From contig CAVRHR010000003.1 in NCBI GenBank assembly GCA_963721005.1, positions 1,736,001-1,800,000 on the forward strand: DNA of 64,000 nucleotides, read 5' to 3'. Under the pieces are notes generated by a model. The model was not told the origin of the DNA, did no database searches, and was given only the letters and a program-made list of their open reading frames with translations. The DNA comes from VAZQ01 sp963721005. Its GTDB lineage: Bacteria; Pseudomonadota; Alphaproteobacteria; Rhizobiales; Xanthobacteraceae. Both the position numbers and the translations under genes were made by a program. Shown here piece after piece: positions 17,566 through 27,173 of this stretch (position 1 is the first letter of the stretch; the number at the start of each line of letters is the position of its first letter).

Positions 17566-19070
17566 TTAACCCCTAACAATCTCAATGGGAGTTTTCGGCC
17601 GTGAATTGAGGGCGGCCTCGATGACGCGCATCGCGGAGACGAGCGTGGCTTCATCCCCTAGCCGAGTAACAACCTGAATCCCTACGGGCAGGCCGTCTGG
17701 AGTCGACCCGCATGGGATTGAAGCCGCCAGTTGTCCGCTGTGGTTGAAAGGGCGAGCGAAATAGCCGATGTCCGTGTGACCTGGCGGCAGGGATTTCTCA
17801 ATGTCCCAAGCGACAGAAGGCATCATGGGAGCCAACAGAACATCGTAACGTTCAAAAAACAGCCGCAGAGTCTCACGAAACTCAAACTGACGCCGCAACA
17901 GCCGCGTGTAAGTATCAACGCTCATCTCACGAAAGCGCTTTATCGCAGCAAGCAAGGGAGGATCGATAAGCTCAGGCGATGCGTCGACGAGATCGCCGAA
18001 CCGCGCGCTCAAGCCAGCAAAGAACATTGCGCGATGGATTTCAGAAAAATCAGGGAAGTCATCACGGACGGTCGCAAGGGAGGGAAAGACCGACCTCAAC
18101 TGTTCAATTGCGATTGATACCACGCGTTCGACGGGCGCGTCGATATCGAAGTGCCCCAGCGCTGGCGAGAAAGCGACCCGCAGCGTGCGGACCGTCTCTC
18201 GATCCGGTTCGCGGCCAATCGGCTCCAACAGTGAGTAAGGGTCGCGCCGATCAGCACCCGCGATGACCGCAAGCACAAGCGCTGCGTCAGCGACGGTTCT
18301 TGCGATTGGCCCAACGTGGAGTAGCATCGGATTTACACCCGCCGGCCACATCGGGACCCGGGCGAAATTCGGTTTGATTGCGACAAGTCACGTCAAAGCA
18401 GCAGGGTTACGGAGCGAGCCGCCACCATCGGTGCCAATCGCGATCGGGGTCACGCCGGCCGCAACGGAAGCTACCGCTCCGCCGCTTGAGCCGCCCGGCG
18501 TGAGTGTAACGTTCCACGGATTGTGCGTGACGCCGTGCACCAGGCTCTTCGTGATGCCTTGGTAACCGAATTCCGGAGTGGCAGTCTTGCCGAGAATGAT
18601 CGCGCCAGCCCGCCGCAACCACTCGACCGCGGGCGCATCGACGCGCGCAATATTGTCCTTCATGGTCAACGATCCATAGCGTGCCGGCAAGCCAGCCACG
18701 TCGATCAGGTCCTTGACCGATACGGGAACCCCCTGGAGCGGGCCGAGCGCAGCGCCCCGCATCACCGCCGTCTCCGCAGCACGCGCGGCGCTTACCGCTC
18801 CGTCGGCGTCAACCGCAACAAAGGCGTTCAGCGCTGGCTGGGTCGCTTCCAGACGGGTCAACGCTGCGGCAACAATTTCAACCGGAGATACTTCGCGCCG
18901 GGCGATCCGAGCTGCAATCTCGACTGCATTTAATCGGTTAAGGTCACTCAGTTTACCGCCGTCGCCAACAGCTTGTGCCATGGCGGATGTTCCGGTCGCA
19001 AGGGTCGCGCCAGTGATGCTGCGCCCACGTAGCCGGTGGATTTCAAGAATGTTCTGCGATCCTGATCCAT
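17566..19070 (-). pseudogene. Amidase-signature enzyme, Tat-exported, inactivated
   Basis: Read from the ATG at 19070 the protein starts MDQDRRTFLKSTGYVGAASLA, a Tat signal. One base is lost near 19004-19012 and the frame moves to ATLATGTSAMAQAVGDG. The amidase core then reads 'PLQGVPVSVKDLIDVAG' (catalytic Lys) and 'LTPGGSSGGAVASVAAG' (catalytic Ser-Ser), with 'AIGTDGGGSLRNPAA'. At 18388-18390 a TGA interrupts where relatives have C-G-L; a 3-base loss converting TGT-GGA to TGA fits. Beyond it the same frame resumes 'KPNFARVPMWPAG' to 17566. Two independent lesions argue for a real pseudogene. Confidence 0.85.
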
Positions 19071-19189
19071 CACACCGTCCCCCCAAAAGCGGCAATAGTG
19101 CCGTTCCTAGCCGTGCGCAGAGCCGTCCGACTACTGTTTCATCCCCTCGGCAGTATCGATACTATCACTGGCCAAGTGGCGCCGCGATG

Positions 19190-19352
19190 GCAACTTTTGG
19201 CCCGCAGCAGCGGTTCGCTGCGGGCCAAGTGATACCTGCTTTCACAGCAAAACCTGACGTTCGGCCAATGATGCGGACGTCCGCTATCGGGGGACTTGCG
19301 GACGGCATTTGCTCGTCACGAGGTTTTCCGCGTTTGACCCCAAGCCGACGTT
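19190..19352. repeat. Mixed repeat block (families A and B, partial)
   Basis: It begins with GGCCCGCAGCAGCGG-TTCGCTGCGGGCC, a dyad similar to the family B left part, then GCGGACGTCCGC. It ends with a family A tail (TTTGCTCGTCACGAGG...TTTGACCCCAAGCCGACGTTC). It lies upstream of the amidase remnant. Confidence 0.5.
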
Positions 19353-19364
19353 CACGCGATGCAG

Positions 19365-19619
19365 TTACTGCGGCTCAATACCAGCGTCCTTTATCATCTT
19401 CGCCCATCTGACAAGATCGACCCTGATCGAGTCGCTCATCTCCTCCGGAGTGCTTGAAAAAGATATCTCGGTGCCAATCTCAGCGAACTGCGCCTTTAGG
19501 CTGGGTTCAGCGACAATTCTGCGTATCTCTGTGTTTAGCGTTGATACGATATCCTTCGGCGTGTTGGCGGGCGCGGTGGAGACGATCGAGGTGGCGGCCT
19601 CCGCTCCGGCCGAGGTCAA
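19365..19619 (-). pseudogene. C-terminal remnant of a TctC/Bug solute-binding protein
   Basis: 84 residues, of which the last 70 read as a TctC C-terminus: 'APANTPKDIVSTLNTEIRRI', 'AQFAEIGTEISFSSTPEEM' and 'VRWAKMIKDAGIEPQ'. The N-terminal about 240 residues are absent, and the 363 bases upstream give no matching frame. It is a deletion remnant. Confidence 0.75.
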
Positions 19620-19982
19620 GCGCGAAGAGAGGCGCGAAGAGAGAGAGTTTGGGTCCGGCTAGCGACCCCGACATGTCGTCGGAGGCTGGGGAGAAGCCCA
19701 AAGCTCACAGGTGGCAGTGCGATACAGTTGTCGGTCAGGTCCTGATATTGGGGCAATATTTGGCCGGAGACTTGACGCCTAGCTTCCGACCCGTTTCGCT
19801 GTACCCGATTGCGCTGCGGCCCCTGGGGACCGCGACCGGCCGGCGGCGAGGGCAACAATCACGTCGTCGTTGGCAAGTAGGATTACGTGCTCGGCTTCGG
19901 CGGCCTCCTGAGGCAACAAAAAATAGATCAGAACGCCGCCGAGCCGAAGATACTCGAATCAATTAAACGAATGAGAGCCCAT
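19620..19982. other. Intergenic, no supportable gene
   Basis: Several overlapping short frames on both strands, none with a ribosome site or family features. The part next to 19620 may be scrambled remains of the TctC gene. Confidence 0.4.
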
Positions 19983-20417
19983 TCAATGGACCCTCACGTG
20001 GACCACCGGACAGTCGCCCCAGCGGAAGTTGGTTTGATTGTCGTTCAGCCAGCATTGGCCGCCGCACATGATGGGGTCCGACGAGCAACCGCCGGCATAA
20101 CCGGTGGTCGACGCGTAGGAGTAGCCTGAATTGTAGCCGTACCCTGAGCCATAGCCGCCGTAACCGTACCCGGGTTGCGAGGCTGCGATTGCGCCGGCCG
20201 CAAGGGCGCCGGCCGCAAGGCCCAGACCCGGGCGATAATAGCCCCCGTCGTACAGCCCGCCGCGATATCCCAGCCCGCCGCGATACGCCAAGGCGCCGCC
20301 GCGAACCCCTACGACACCGCCGCGAGCTACGACGCGCGCCGCAAAGGCATCAGCCGAAACACAAGCGATGCCGAGAGCGGCGACGGCAGCAAGGGAAACA
20401 ATTCTGTGTATTGACAT
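19983..20417 (-). CDS. Small exported Gly/Tyr-rich protein
   Basis: Start at the ATG at 20417 (GGAGA 10 bases before), 144 residues. A signal peptide (MSIHRIVSLAAVAALGIACV...AFA) is followed by low-complexity 'RGGVVGVRGGALAYRGGLGY' and 'GYGYGGYGSGYGYNSGYSY'. The short C-terminal part has four Cys: 'GGCSSDPIMCGGQCWLNDN' and GDCPVV. Such proteins are common and uncharacterised in Rhizobiales; a surface or envelope role is likely. Confidence 0.75.
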   Translation of the reverse strand: MSIHRIVSLAAVAALGIACVSADAFAARVVARGGVVGVRGGALAYRGGLGYRGGLYDGGYYRPGLGLAAGALAAGAIAASQPGYGYGGYGSGYGYNSGYSYASTTGYAGGCSSDPIMCGGQCWLNDNQTNFRWGDCPVVHVRVH

Positions 20418-20531
20418 GACGTGTCTCCGAGATGGATTGCCACCCAAGGGCCCCTCGGGTGTCGGATCCTCTCTGACGGGAGGGCCCTATGGGTTGATTT
20501 AGATCAACCGTTAAAATCAAGTCTTTCGACC

Positions 20532-20666
20532 GGCGAGAGGCCTGCCGATCTGCCGGTGATGCAACCGACGAAGTTAGATCTGATTATCAACCTCAAGACC
20601 GCAAAGGCGCTTCGCCTGACCTTGCCGCCGAACCTACTCGCCCTCGCCGACGAAGTTATAGAGTAA
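20532..20666 (+). pseudogene. C-terminal tail of an ABC_sub_bind solute-binding protein
   Basis: Only the last 44 residues are recognisable: GERPADLPVMQPTKLDL, then 'IINLKTAKALRLTLPPNLLA' and LADEVIE with its stop. The upstream part of the frame is unrelated. A family B repeat starts 34 bases after the stop, the same spacing as at 11102/11134, and the spacer itself is similar (GCTGCAA then TGTC-GCT). Confidence 0.8.
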
Positions 20667-20700
20667 TCGAAAAAGGTGCTGGAATTTCTGCGCTGCAATG

Positions 20701-20821
20701 ATGTCTGCTCATGGCCCGAAGCGGCGGTTCACCTTAGCGCCGCAGAATGTCTGCAATGCAGGGCAAACCGAACGGTCGGCGGGCGACGCTCGAACCGCCG
20801 GTTTTGACCCGAAGCGGACTT
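20701..20821. repeat. Family B repeat, copy 4
   Basis: The best-preserved copy: ATGTCTGCTC, GGCCCGAAGCGGCGGTTCACC, GCCGCAGAATGTCTGCAATGC, CTCGAACCGCCGGTTTTGACC and GAAGCGGACT. It directly follows a solute-binding-protein tail. Confidence 0.8.
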
Positions 20822-20927
20822 TCCGCCCGATCAGTGAGGGAAGTTCTTTTGGGGCAGGACGATCCGAAAAATGGAGCCGCGCGGCGATCGGCGTAATCGT
20901 GTCGCGGCTGCATTTCAGTGGTAGCGG

Positions 20928-21440
20928 CTATTGCAGGAGCTGCTGCACCTTCGCGATTCCGGCGTTAACGCACTCCTCGTCCTTGCCGGGCGAGCCAGAG
21001 ACACCGACTCCGGCGATGGTGTCATTGCCAACCTTTATCGGCACGCCGCCGTCGATGGCGATAATGTTGGGCAGGGTGATCTGCTGCTGGCGCGTCGGGT
21101 TGTCCTTCATGCCCTTCACGTATTCCGACGTCGTCGTGCGGAAGGTGCGGGCGGTGTAGGCCTTGCGGCGCGCGTTCTCCATGGTGTGCAGCCCGGCGTT
21201 GTCGCCGCGCAGTGCGACCATGGTCTCGCCGTCGCGATCGACCACCACCGCCGAGGTGGCGTAGCCCATAGCCTTGCAGGCATCGAGCGCGCCGGTCGCG
21301 ATGGTGAGCGCCATGGCATAACTGAGGTCGCGCCGCTGTATCAGCTGTGCCTCGGCGGGTCCGGCGAGCGTCAGTGCGAGCGCGGCTGCGGCGACAAGCG
21401 ACAGGCCTGCGTGGCTGCCTGAAACGGAAAAATGCGACAT
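20928..21440 (-). CDS. HbpS/GlcG-family exported protein
   Basis: The frame runs up to 21638, but the ATG at 21440 has GGGAGG before it and begins a signal peptide (MSHFSVSGSHAGLSLVAAAA...AEA). 170 residues in all. The mature part has 'GALDACKAMGYATSAVVVDR', 'RKAYTARTFRTTTSEY' and a glycine-rich end 'IAGVGVSGSPGKDEECVNAG', all typical of the GlcG/HbpS fold. Members bind haem or cobalamin, or have unknown roles. It is a single gene, transcribed leftward. Confidence 0.9.
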   Translation of the reverse strand: MSHFSVSGSHAGLSLVAAAALALTLAGPAEAQLIQRRDLSYAMALTIATGALDACKAMGYATSAVVVDRDGETMVALRGDNAGLHTMENARRKAYTARTFRTTTSEYVKGMKDNPTRQQQITLPNIIAIDGGVPIKVGNDTIAGVGVSGSPGKDEECVNAGIAKVQQLLQ

Positions 21441-21562
21441 GAAAACCTCCCTACTGTGTTGCGCCGCCCTGGATGGGAGCGGCGAGGACAAGTCTGGTAG
21501 CGCTGAGTGCCAAAGCCGCGCGAACAGCGGCATGCCGTCGCCGCAGTGGCTAGCCACGCACC

Positions 21563-22024
21563 CTAGCGAACTGGATCCAGCACGACCACCGGTATCTCGC
21601 GCTCGGTCTTGAGCTGGTAGTCGGCGTAGGGCAGCCAAAACTCGAGCGCCTTCTTCCAGAGTTGGAGGCGCTCCTCGCCCGCTGTCGTCCTGGCCCGCGC
21701 GCTCATCTTCTTAGTCCCGACTTGGACTTCGACGTCGGGGTTCGCGAGAATGTTGCGATACCACCCTGGGTGTTCGGGCGCGCCCCCCTTCGAGGCGATC
21801 ACGAAGTAACTGCCGCCGTGCGTTCCGTAAAAGAGCGGGAATATGAACTTGCCGCCAGACTTGCGGCCGGTGGCGGTCAGCAGCAGCGCCGGCGCCGTGA
21901 TCTTGCCTCGCCCAGGCACGGTTGTGCTGTACATGTGCCCGTCGGTTCCGCCGCTACTAAGGTAGCGGTTCGCGTGCTCGACCATCCAGTCCGGCAGGTT
22001 CGGCGCGAGCTTGGCCTCCGCCAT
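21563..22024 (-). CDS. Nitroreductase-family deazaflavin-dependent oxidoreductase (DDN-like)
   Basis: The ATG at 22024 has AAGGAGG 8 bases before it and gives 153 residues; the open frame to 22096 is not needed. 'LLLTATGRKSGGKFIFPLFYGTHGGSYFVIASKGG' (split here for reading) and 'HPGWYRNILANPDVEVQVG' are the DDN/FDOR split-barrel signatures. Actinobacterial relatives use F420; proteobacterial ones may use FMN or another flavin, so the cofactor is open. It lies 122 bases after the HbpS-like gene start on the same strand. Confidence 0.88.
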   Translation of the reverse strand: MAEAKLAPNLPDWMVEHANRYLSSGGTDGHMYSTTVPGRGKITAPALLLTATGRKSGGKFIFPLFYGTHGGSYFVIASKGGAPEHPGWYRNILANPDVEVQVGTKKMSARARTTAGEERLQLWKKALEFWLPYADYQLKTEREIPVVVLDPVR

Positions 22025-22233
22025 CGTGCCCTCCTTCAAAGCTGCTGGGAACATACCATCGGGTGGCGGATCAGCCAATTCCGACTTCAGGAGCAAGCCG
22101 ATTTTGCGCTTGTAGAGTGACGATGTGTTGCGGTCGTTGAGTTCTGTTGTTGGCCCATCTCGGTCCTACTCGCCTCTCAGCCGCCACGGCAGCTAACTAC
22201 GTTAGACCGGACCTGAATTGCTCAACTTGAGAT

Positions 22234-22330
22234 TTACCGGTTTGACCGATCGCGGAGGGCCGCGCTTATTTCTTGGTTGAGTTTCTCGACGAGGCCAGTG
22301 GTTACTCGCACTGGCCGGAGCGATGGCCCG
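22234..22330 (-). pseudogene. Very short TctC/Bug remnant
   Basis: About 30 codons read GLVEKLNQEISAALRDRSNR, the helix that follows 'AP-x-TP' near the end of TctC proteins. Nothing else of the gene remains. It is weak evidence on its own, supported by two larger remnants in the window. Confidence 0.4.
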
Positions 22331-22465
22331 GCGCGGCCAAGCACCCTTCCTGCGTCCGGGCTCCTACCGATGCGGTCCGGCGTTGACCCAAACAAGCCCG
22401 AGTTGTTGTAGCAACCCGCAGCGAGTCGCCGTGACTCGCCTTCCACACCTCAGCCCTGTCGCGCC

Positions 22466-24190
22466 CTACTGGGTCACCGTCACCGAATCCCAAAAGTCGC
22501 AGTGCCGCAACGCCGAGTATTGTGCATCAGTCAGCGTCGACGATGCCGGCACGTCCTGGATCAGCCAGGCGGGAGCGTCAGCGGCGGTGGTGTAGCGCGG
22601 CCACGGCGCGTTGCCCGATCCGTTTGGATTCCCAGTCCGGGCGAAATTGGCCCAGGCGGTGACGAGGGCGTCGGACAGCCTTGTTTGCTTAGGGTTCAGC
22701 GGATAGGCCGTGCCCAGCGGGCCGCCGTGCCAGAGCGGAAAGACATACTGGATGTCGGCGGTGTGGTAGGACAGTGCCTCAAAGCCAGGCAGTGGCGGGA
22801 AGTAAAACGGCGCCGTCTTGTCGGCGAACTCATAGGCATAGAGCGGGATTTGCGGTGCCAGGGTCTTGTCGAGCCGCCGCTGGTTGCAGATGCCCGAGTC
22901 GGTCCCGACCCGGTCCCACGCCAGTTGCGGGCTCTCGAAGGCGCTGAGCGGATAGACCGTGAGAACCTTCGCCGCCGTCCCGTCCGGATACTCCGGGGCG
23001 ACGAACGTGGTGTTGACGTAGTCGAGGTATTGCTCGGCGGTCGGCGGGGTTCGCTTCGCGTCATCGGCGCTGGTGAAGTACTCCGTTCGCGCCAAACCGA
23101 AGTTCGTCTCGTCCGTCGTGTTGCCGTTCATCAGCGGCACCTTGGTGAACCGGCCGCTCGCGAACATCTTCAACGGCTGGTCGGGGATGATCTGGCCGTC
23201 CACCAGGCCACGGCCGGATATGAACTTGCTCATGGCGCTTGCCGTGCCGGCGAGTTCTTCCACCTTGGCCGCGGGCAGATTGCGCAGGCATCGGGCGACC
23301 TCCGGCCCAGTGCCTGAGCCGCAGCCGGCGGCTTCTGCGAACGCGACGCCGACCGCTTCGGCGGCCTCTCTCGTCGGCAGCGTGAAGGCCGGGCAGAAGC
23401 TCTGGCAGATACCGCGGTGGAACAGACCTGCGGCGAGCGGCGACAGCATCTGGATCCCGGTGTCCACGGCGCCCGCCGACTGGCCGCCGACGGTGACGTT
23501 GTCCTTGTCGCCGCCGAATTTCCCGATGTTGCGCTCGACCCACCTCAGCACCGACTGCTGGTCGAGTATGCCGTAATTACCGAACAGGTGGCCTTCGTTG
23601 TCCAACGCGGGATGCGCCAGGAAGCCCATCAGGTTTAGGCGGTAGGCCGCCGTCACGACGACGGTTTTGCCCACCGAGGCGAGTTTGCTGCCGTCGTAGC
23701 CGGGCGTTTCGCCGTCGACGTTGCCGCCGCCGTAAATCCAGACGACCACAGGCAACTTTACCGGCGGATTGAGGTCGGGCGTGAAGACGTTCAAGTAGAG
23801 GCAGTCTTCGTTGTTGTTCGGCGGCCCGGAGAAGACGCCCAGCGTCGTCGTCAGTGCGCAGATCGGCGCAAACTCCGTGGCCGCGCGGGTGGCGGTCCAC
23901 GGCGCCTTGTCCTTCGGCGGCTGCCAGCGCAGGCTGCCCACCGGCGGCTCCGCATAGGGAACGCCGAGGAATTCGGTGACGCCGCTCCTGATGAAACCCT
24001 GAAGCCGCCCTTCCTTCGTTTCGACGATCGCGCTCAGTGTCTTCTGGGCCGTTTGTCCGGCGGCCACGCTGGGCAACGCCGCGCACAGCGCGCCGAGCGT
24101 GACGGCGAGCGCAAAGGGGACGCTTGTCTTTGACGCTTGGTGTGGATGCGTGATGCGCAACGCCGTCCGCAGCTTCGCGAGCCGGAGCAT
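22466..24190 (-). CDS. Type B carboxylesterase / lipase, exported
   Basis: Start set at the ATG at 24190, behind GGGGAGGAAG (the frame extends to 24214). 574 residues with a basic N-region and hydrophobic signal (VPFALAVTLGALCAALPSVAAG). Type B landmarks: 'FLGVPYAEPPVGSLRWQPP', 'EDCLYLNVFTPD', oxyanion 'WIYGGGNVDGE' and nucleophile Ser in 'VTVGGQSAGAVDTG'. A late Tyr-His region ('SYHTADIQYVFPLWHGG') carries the likely catalytic His, and 'TAWANFARTGNPN' is the usual C-terminal motif. The elbow is G-Q-S-A-G, not G-E-S-A-G, and the oxyanion His is Tyr. It is an extracytoplasmic esterase of unknown substrate. Confidence 0.92.
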   Translation of the reverse strand: MLRLAKLRTALRITHPHQASKTSVPFALAVTLGALCAALPSVAAGQTAQKTLSAIVETKEGRLQGFIRSGVTEFLGVPYAEPPVGSLRWQPPKDKAPWTATRAATEFAPICALTTTLGVFSGPPNNNEDCLYLNVFTPDLNPPVKLPVVVWIYGGGNVDGETPGYDGSKLASVGKTVVVTAAYRLNLMGFLAHPALDNEGHLFGNYGILDQQSVLRWVERNIGKFGGDKDNVTVGGQSAGAVDTGIQMLSPLAAGLFHRGICQSFCPAFTLPTREAAEAVGVAFAEAAGCGSGTGPEVARCLRNLPAAKVEELAGTASAMSKFISGRGLVDGQIIPDQPLKMFASGRFTKVPLMNGNTTDETNFGLARTEYFTSADDAKRTPPTAEQYLDYVNTTFVAPEYPDGTAAKVLTVYPLSAFESPQLAWDRVGTDSGICNQRRLDKTLAPQIPLYAYEFADKTAPFYFPPLPGFEALSYHTADIQYVFPLWHGGPLGTAYPLNPKQTRLSDALVTAWANFARTGNPNGSGNAPWPRYTTAADAPAWLIQDVPASSTLTDAQYSALRHCDFWDSVTVTQ

Positions 24191-24365
24191 GGCTTCCTCC
24201 CCTGGTGGTTTCACTTTCTAAATGGTGCCGGGAAGGGTAGCAGTTTCGATGACGTGCGGCTTGCACAAAATTCGCCGAGACTTCTCGACGAAAGCGGCGC
24301 CCGACGAGCTCAACTTCGCGGACTGCTGTGGATGCCAGCATGGCTGCTCTTTCCCGATGGCATGC

Positions 24366-24489
24366 AAGTACTTCCGTTCCTGGCCCGAAGCGGCATTCAC
24401 GGCCGCGCAGCAGGACGTCCGCAATGGAAGGCAAACCAGACGGCAGGCGGGCGATGCCCGACCCGGCGCCTTTGACCCTAACAGAGGCG
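24366..24489. repeat. Family B repeat, copy 5 (diverged)
   Basis: GGCCCGAAGCGGCATTCACGG, GCAGGACGTCCGCAATGGAAG and GCGCCTTTGACCCTAACAGAG follow the family B order with about one change in six. The rest of 24191-24740 holds no supportable gene. Confidence 0.6.
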
Positions 24490-24740
24490 GCCGCGCGCGC
24501 CAAACCACGGGCGTCCGCCTTGGACGAAACGAGAGCGGTTTGCGGTCAAATCATTCCCGCGAAAACGGGGAATGCTGTTCGGTCGGATGGCAACGGGTTC
24601 GGAGGCGTCAGCGTACGGGGTTCAGGGTCGAGCGAGATGGAAGTCACCGCAATCGGACAAATCGTCAGAAATTTCTGGAGCAATATTTAAATATTCTCGT
24701 TTGAAATAAAACACTGCTGCTCAAGAGGAGGAGGCGAGCG

Positions 24741-24959
24741 ATGCGTCAACTTTTAGGAAAAGTACCGATTAAATATCGCAACGTCACAGAAGAGATCTAC
24801 CTCTCTGAATTTGTCCGTTGCCAAAACTGCCAGGCCACAGTGCCGACGGGTATCGAGGTCGTTACGGTTAGAAAAGAGGGAAACTCCAAGACGATAATCA
24901 AGCACGGTTGGTTCTGCCGCGGCCACGGCGCTGAATTTGCAACGAGGGCGCTGGGCTGA
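24741..24959 (+). CDS. Small cysteine-containing protein
   Basis: 72 residues behind a strong GAGGAGGAGG site. C-x2-C ('FVRCQNCQATVP') and a later 'GWFCRGHGAEF' supply three Cys and a His that could bind zinc as a ribbon. No signal or membrane segment. No family recognised; it stands alone between repeats. Confidence 0.6.
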   Translation: MRQLLGKVPIKYRNVTEEIYLSEFVRCQNCQATVPTGIEVVTVRKEGNSKTIIKHGWFCRGHGAEFATRALG

Positions 24960-25018
24960 CAGTGTCGAGCCGACGCTACCTGCCCGCGTCGACGAGGCGA
25001 TCGAGTGTTGAGGCTGTT

Positions 25019-25130
25019 TGCTGCGGTGCATGAGTCGGATTGTGGCCCAACCCGGAAATGGTCGGGACCGCGGACAGAGTCCGCTCATCGAGGTGAACCG
25101 GAAAACATGCGCTAGGTCCGAGCTTTACCG
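25019..25130. repeat. Family A repeat, copy 2
   Basis: Matches the copy at 5756 over GCATGAGT, GGCCCAACCCGGAAATGGTC, AGAGTCCGCTCATCGAGGTG, AACCGGAAAACAT and GAGCTTTACCG. It is followed by about 330 bases in which I see no gene. Confidence 0.7.
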
Positions 25131-25459
25131 CCGCCGCGCCGGGTGAACAGCCAGAAGGTATTGGGGGAAGGAGGCGCTGCTTTTTAACCGCGCCTTTTGA
25201 ACCAAATCGCCCGCCGGCGCGTCAAAGAGAGACGGTACCGGAGATCGGCCGGGACCTGGTTGGCGTGGGGGGTGGGCCTCATGAACGCAAAAGATCCGCT
25301 TCCGCCTGGTTGCGATCTCGGCTCCTTCACGACGCGCTTGATGCCGGCAATCAGCCGCCCTTGAAGCCTCGGCTGACCCGCGCCCGCGCGGGCAAGAGTT
25401 CTTTCGCAACAACCCGGCCCTGACCGGGAACATGATCGAAAACTCGGGGAGTGTGTCTC

Positions 25460-27121
25460 ATGCCTGGCCCACGTTATGACCTCATTCTTGCAAGCTCAGC
25501 CGCGGCCCTGTTGCTGGCCGTCCCGCTCTGCATGGCGAACGGCCCCAAGGTCGCCGCGGTGGCGGCGGCCGTGACATCCACCGAGCAGGGGGCGAGCCAA
25601 GCTCCCGCCGCGATCACAGCCCCGGCGAGCGAAACCTCCGACACCACGCTCGTGCAGCCGTCCGCGGGCGCGACGGATGCAGCCGCCACGCCCGACCCGC
25701 TGGCAGCGCTCGATCCGGCCGACCGCGCGGTGGCCGAAAAGATTCGCGACCTGTTGGCCACGAAGGCGGATAAATTCTTCCCCAACAGCAAAGAGCGTTC
25801 CGCGGTCGAGGCGTTCTATCGCGGTCGCAATCTTGCGCCGCTTTGGCTCGACCGCGGCGTCGAGAATGCGCGTGCCACATCGGCCATCGCCCGCATGAAG
25901 CGCGCCGATACTGACGGCCTGGAGCCGAGCGACTACAAGCAGCCGAATTTCGAGGGCCTTGGGCCGGATGCTTTGGCCGAGGCCGACCTCAAGCTGACCC
26001 AGACGGCGCTGACCTTTGCGCGCCATCTGCAGGCCGGACGCTTTCCCTACACCCGCGTGAGCCGCAATATCGAGCTGCCGCAGGCGCTGCCCGAACCTGC
26101 CGTCATCCTCGGCAGCTTGGCGGGTGCCGCCGATGCGGGCCAAGCCCTCGACGCCTTCAGCCCCCGGCAGGAACCGTATCGCAAGCTCAAGGCGATGCTC
26201 GCGGAGCTGCACAACCGGCCGGGCGCCGCCAAAGGCGAAGCATCCAAGCAGATCGAGACTGTCATCGCCAACATGGAGCGCTGGCGCTGGTATCCACGCG
26301 ACCTCGGCAACACCCATGTGCTGGTCAACCAGCCGGATTTCACCCTGCAGGTGATGAATGGCGGCACCCAGGTCTGGACCACGCGCATCGTCATCGGCAA
26401 GCCCAGCATGCCGACTCCGCTGCTGAGCGAAACGATGAAATCCATCACCATCAACCCGACGTGGCACGTGCCCGCATCGATCGTGCACAACGAATATCTG
26501 CCGGCGCTGGCGCAGGATCCGACGGTGCTCGATCGCATGGGCCTGCATGTGAGCTACAACGGCGGCGAGGTGCAGATCACTCAACCGCCCGGCGACGGAA
26601 ATGCGCTTGGACGCATTCGGTTCAATTTCCCCAATCGCTTTTCGGTCTATCAGCACGACACGCCGGACAAGCATTTGTTCGCAGACGAAGTGCGCGCCTT
26701 CAGCCATGGCTGCATGCGGGTGCAGGATCCGGCCAAATACGCCGAGGTTCTCCTCAACATCGTGCATCCCGGCGAGCACTGGACGGCGGACAGGGTCAGG
26801 ACGCTGTTCGGACCGATCGAGCGCGACATTCCATTGCAGCCGACGCAGGTCTGGGTTCACCTCACCTATCAGACCGCTTTTGTGGACTCCGCCGGAAAAT
26901 TGCAGCTTCGGCGCGACGTCTACAATCTCGACAGCCGCACCATCACGGCCATCAAGGGTGGTCGGGGCGCCGAGCCGACACCGGAGCGCAAGCGGGAACC
27001 GGTGGCGTCATCCGGCTCCGGCAACCCGGCGGTCTCCGCCCGCGCCGGCGCCAGCTTCCAATCGATGTATGAAGCGCCGCCGAGCTACTTCGGACCCGCG
27101 CCGCGCGCGACCTATCGGTAG
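25460..27121 (+). CDS. L,D-transpeptidase (YkuD) family protein
   Basis: Start at the ATG at 25460 (GGGGAG upstream; a GTG at 25451 is possible). 553 residues. After an N-terminal hydrophobic segment and an Ala/Pro/Ser-rich linker, residues about 90-250 form the helical scaffold seen in the YcbB class ('RSAVEAFYRGRNLAPLWLDR', 'AIARMKRADTDGLEPSDYKQ'). The YkuD domain spans about 285-450 with the catalytic 'EVRAFSHGCMRVQDPAKYAE' (His, Gly-Cys). It makes 3-3 cross-links in peptidoglycan or attaches proteins to it in the periplasm. The C-terminal about 60 residues are low complexity. Confidence 0.93.
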   Translation: MPGPRYDLILASSAAALLLAVPLCMANGPKVAAVAAAVTSTEQGASQAPAAITAPASETSDTTLVQPSAGATDAAATPDPLAALDPADRAVAEKIRDLLATKADKFFPNSKERSAVEAFYRGRNLAPLWLDRGVENARATSAIARMKRADTDGLEPSDYKQPNFEGLGPDALAEADLKLTQTALTFARHLQAGRFPYTRVSRNIELPQALPEPAVILGSLAGAADAGQALDAFSPRQEPYRKLKAMLAELHNRPGAAKGEASKQIETVIANMERWRWYPRDLGNTHVLVNQPDFTLQVMNGGTQVWTTRIVIGKPSMPTPLLSETMKSITINPTWHVPASIVHNEYLPALAQDPTVLDRMGLHVSYNGGEVQITQPPGDGNALGRIRFNFPNRFSVYQHDTPDKHLFADEVRAFSHGCMRVQDPAKYAEVLLNIVHPGEHWTADRVRTLFGPIERDIPLQPTQVWVHLTYQTAFVDSAGKLQLRRDVYNLDSRTITAIKGGRGAEPTPERKREPVASSGSGNPAVSARAGASFQSMYEAPPSYFGPAPRATYR

Positions 27122-27148
27122 GCGAGCATGCCGCGAAAGGACGAAGGC

Positions 27149-27173
27149 GATGACGGCAGGAAGAGCCGTCATC
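27149..27173 (+). terminator. Hairpin after the L,D-transpeptidase gene
   Basis: GATGACGGC and GCCGTCATC form a 9-bp stem with a 7-base loop, 28 bases after the stop. It is followed by GCGGTTT, a poor T-run, so it is a moderate terminator at best. Confidence 0.5.

Noticed and set aside
25496..26860. 454-codon minus-strand frame opposite the L,D-transpeptidase
   Set aside because: Composition is that of an antisense shadow (His/Arg/Gly-rich, no domains); the plus-strand YkuD gene is certain.
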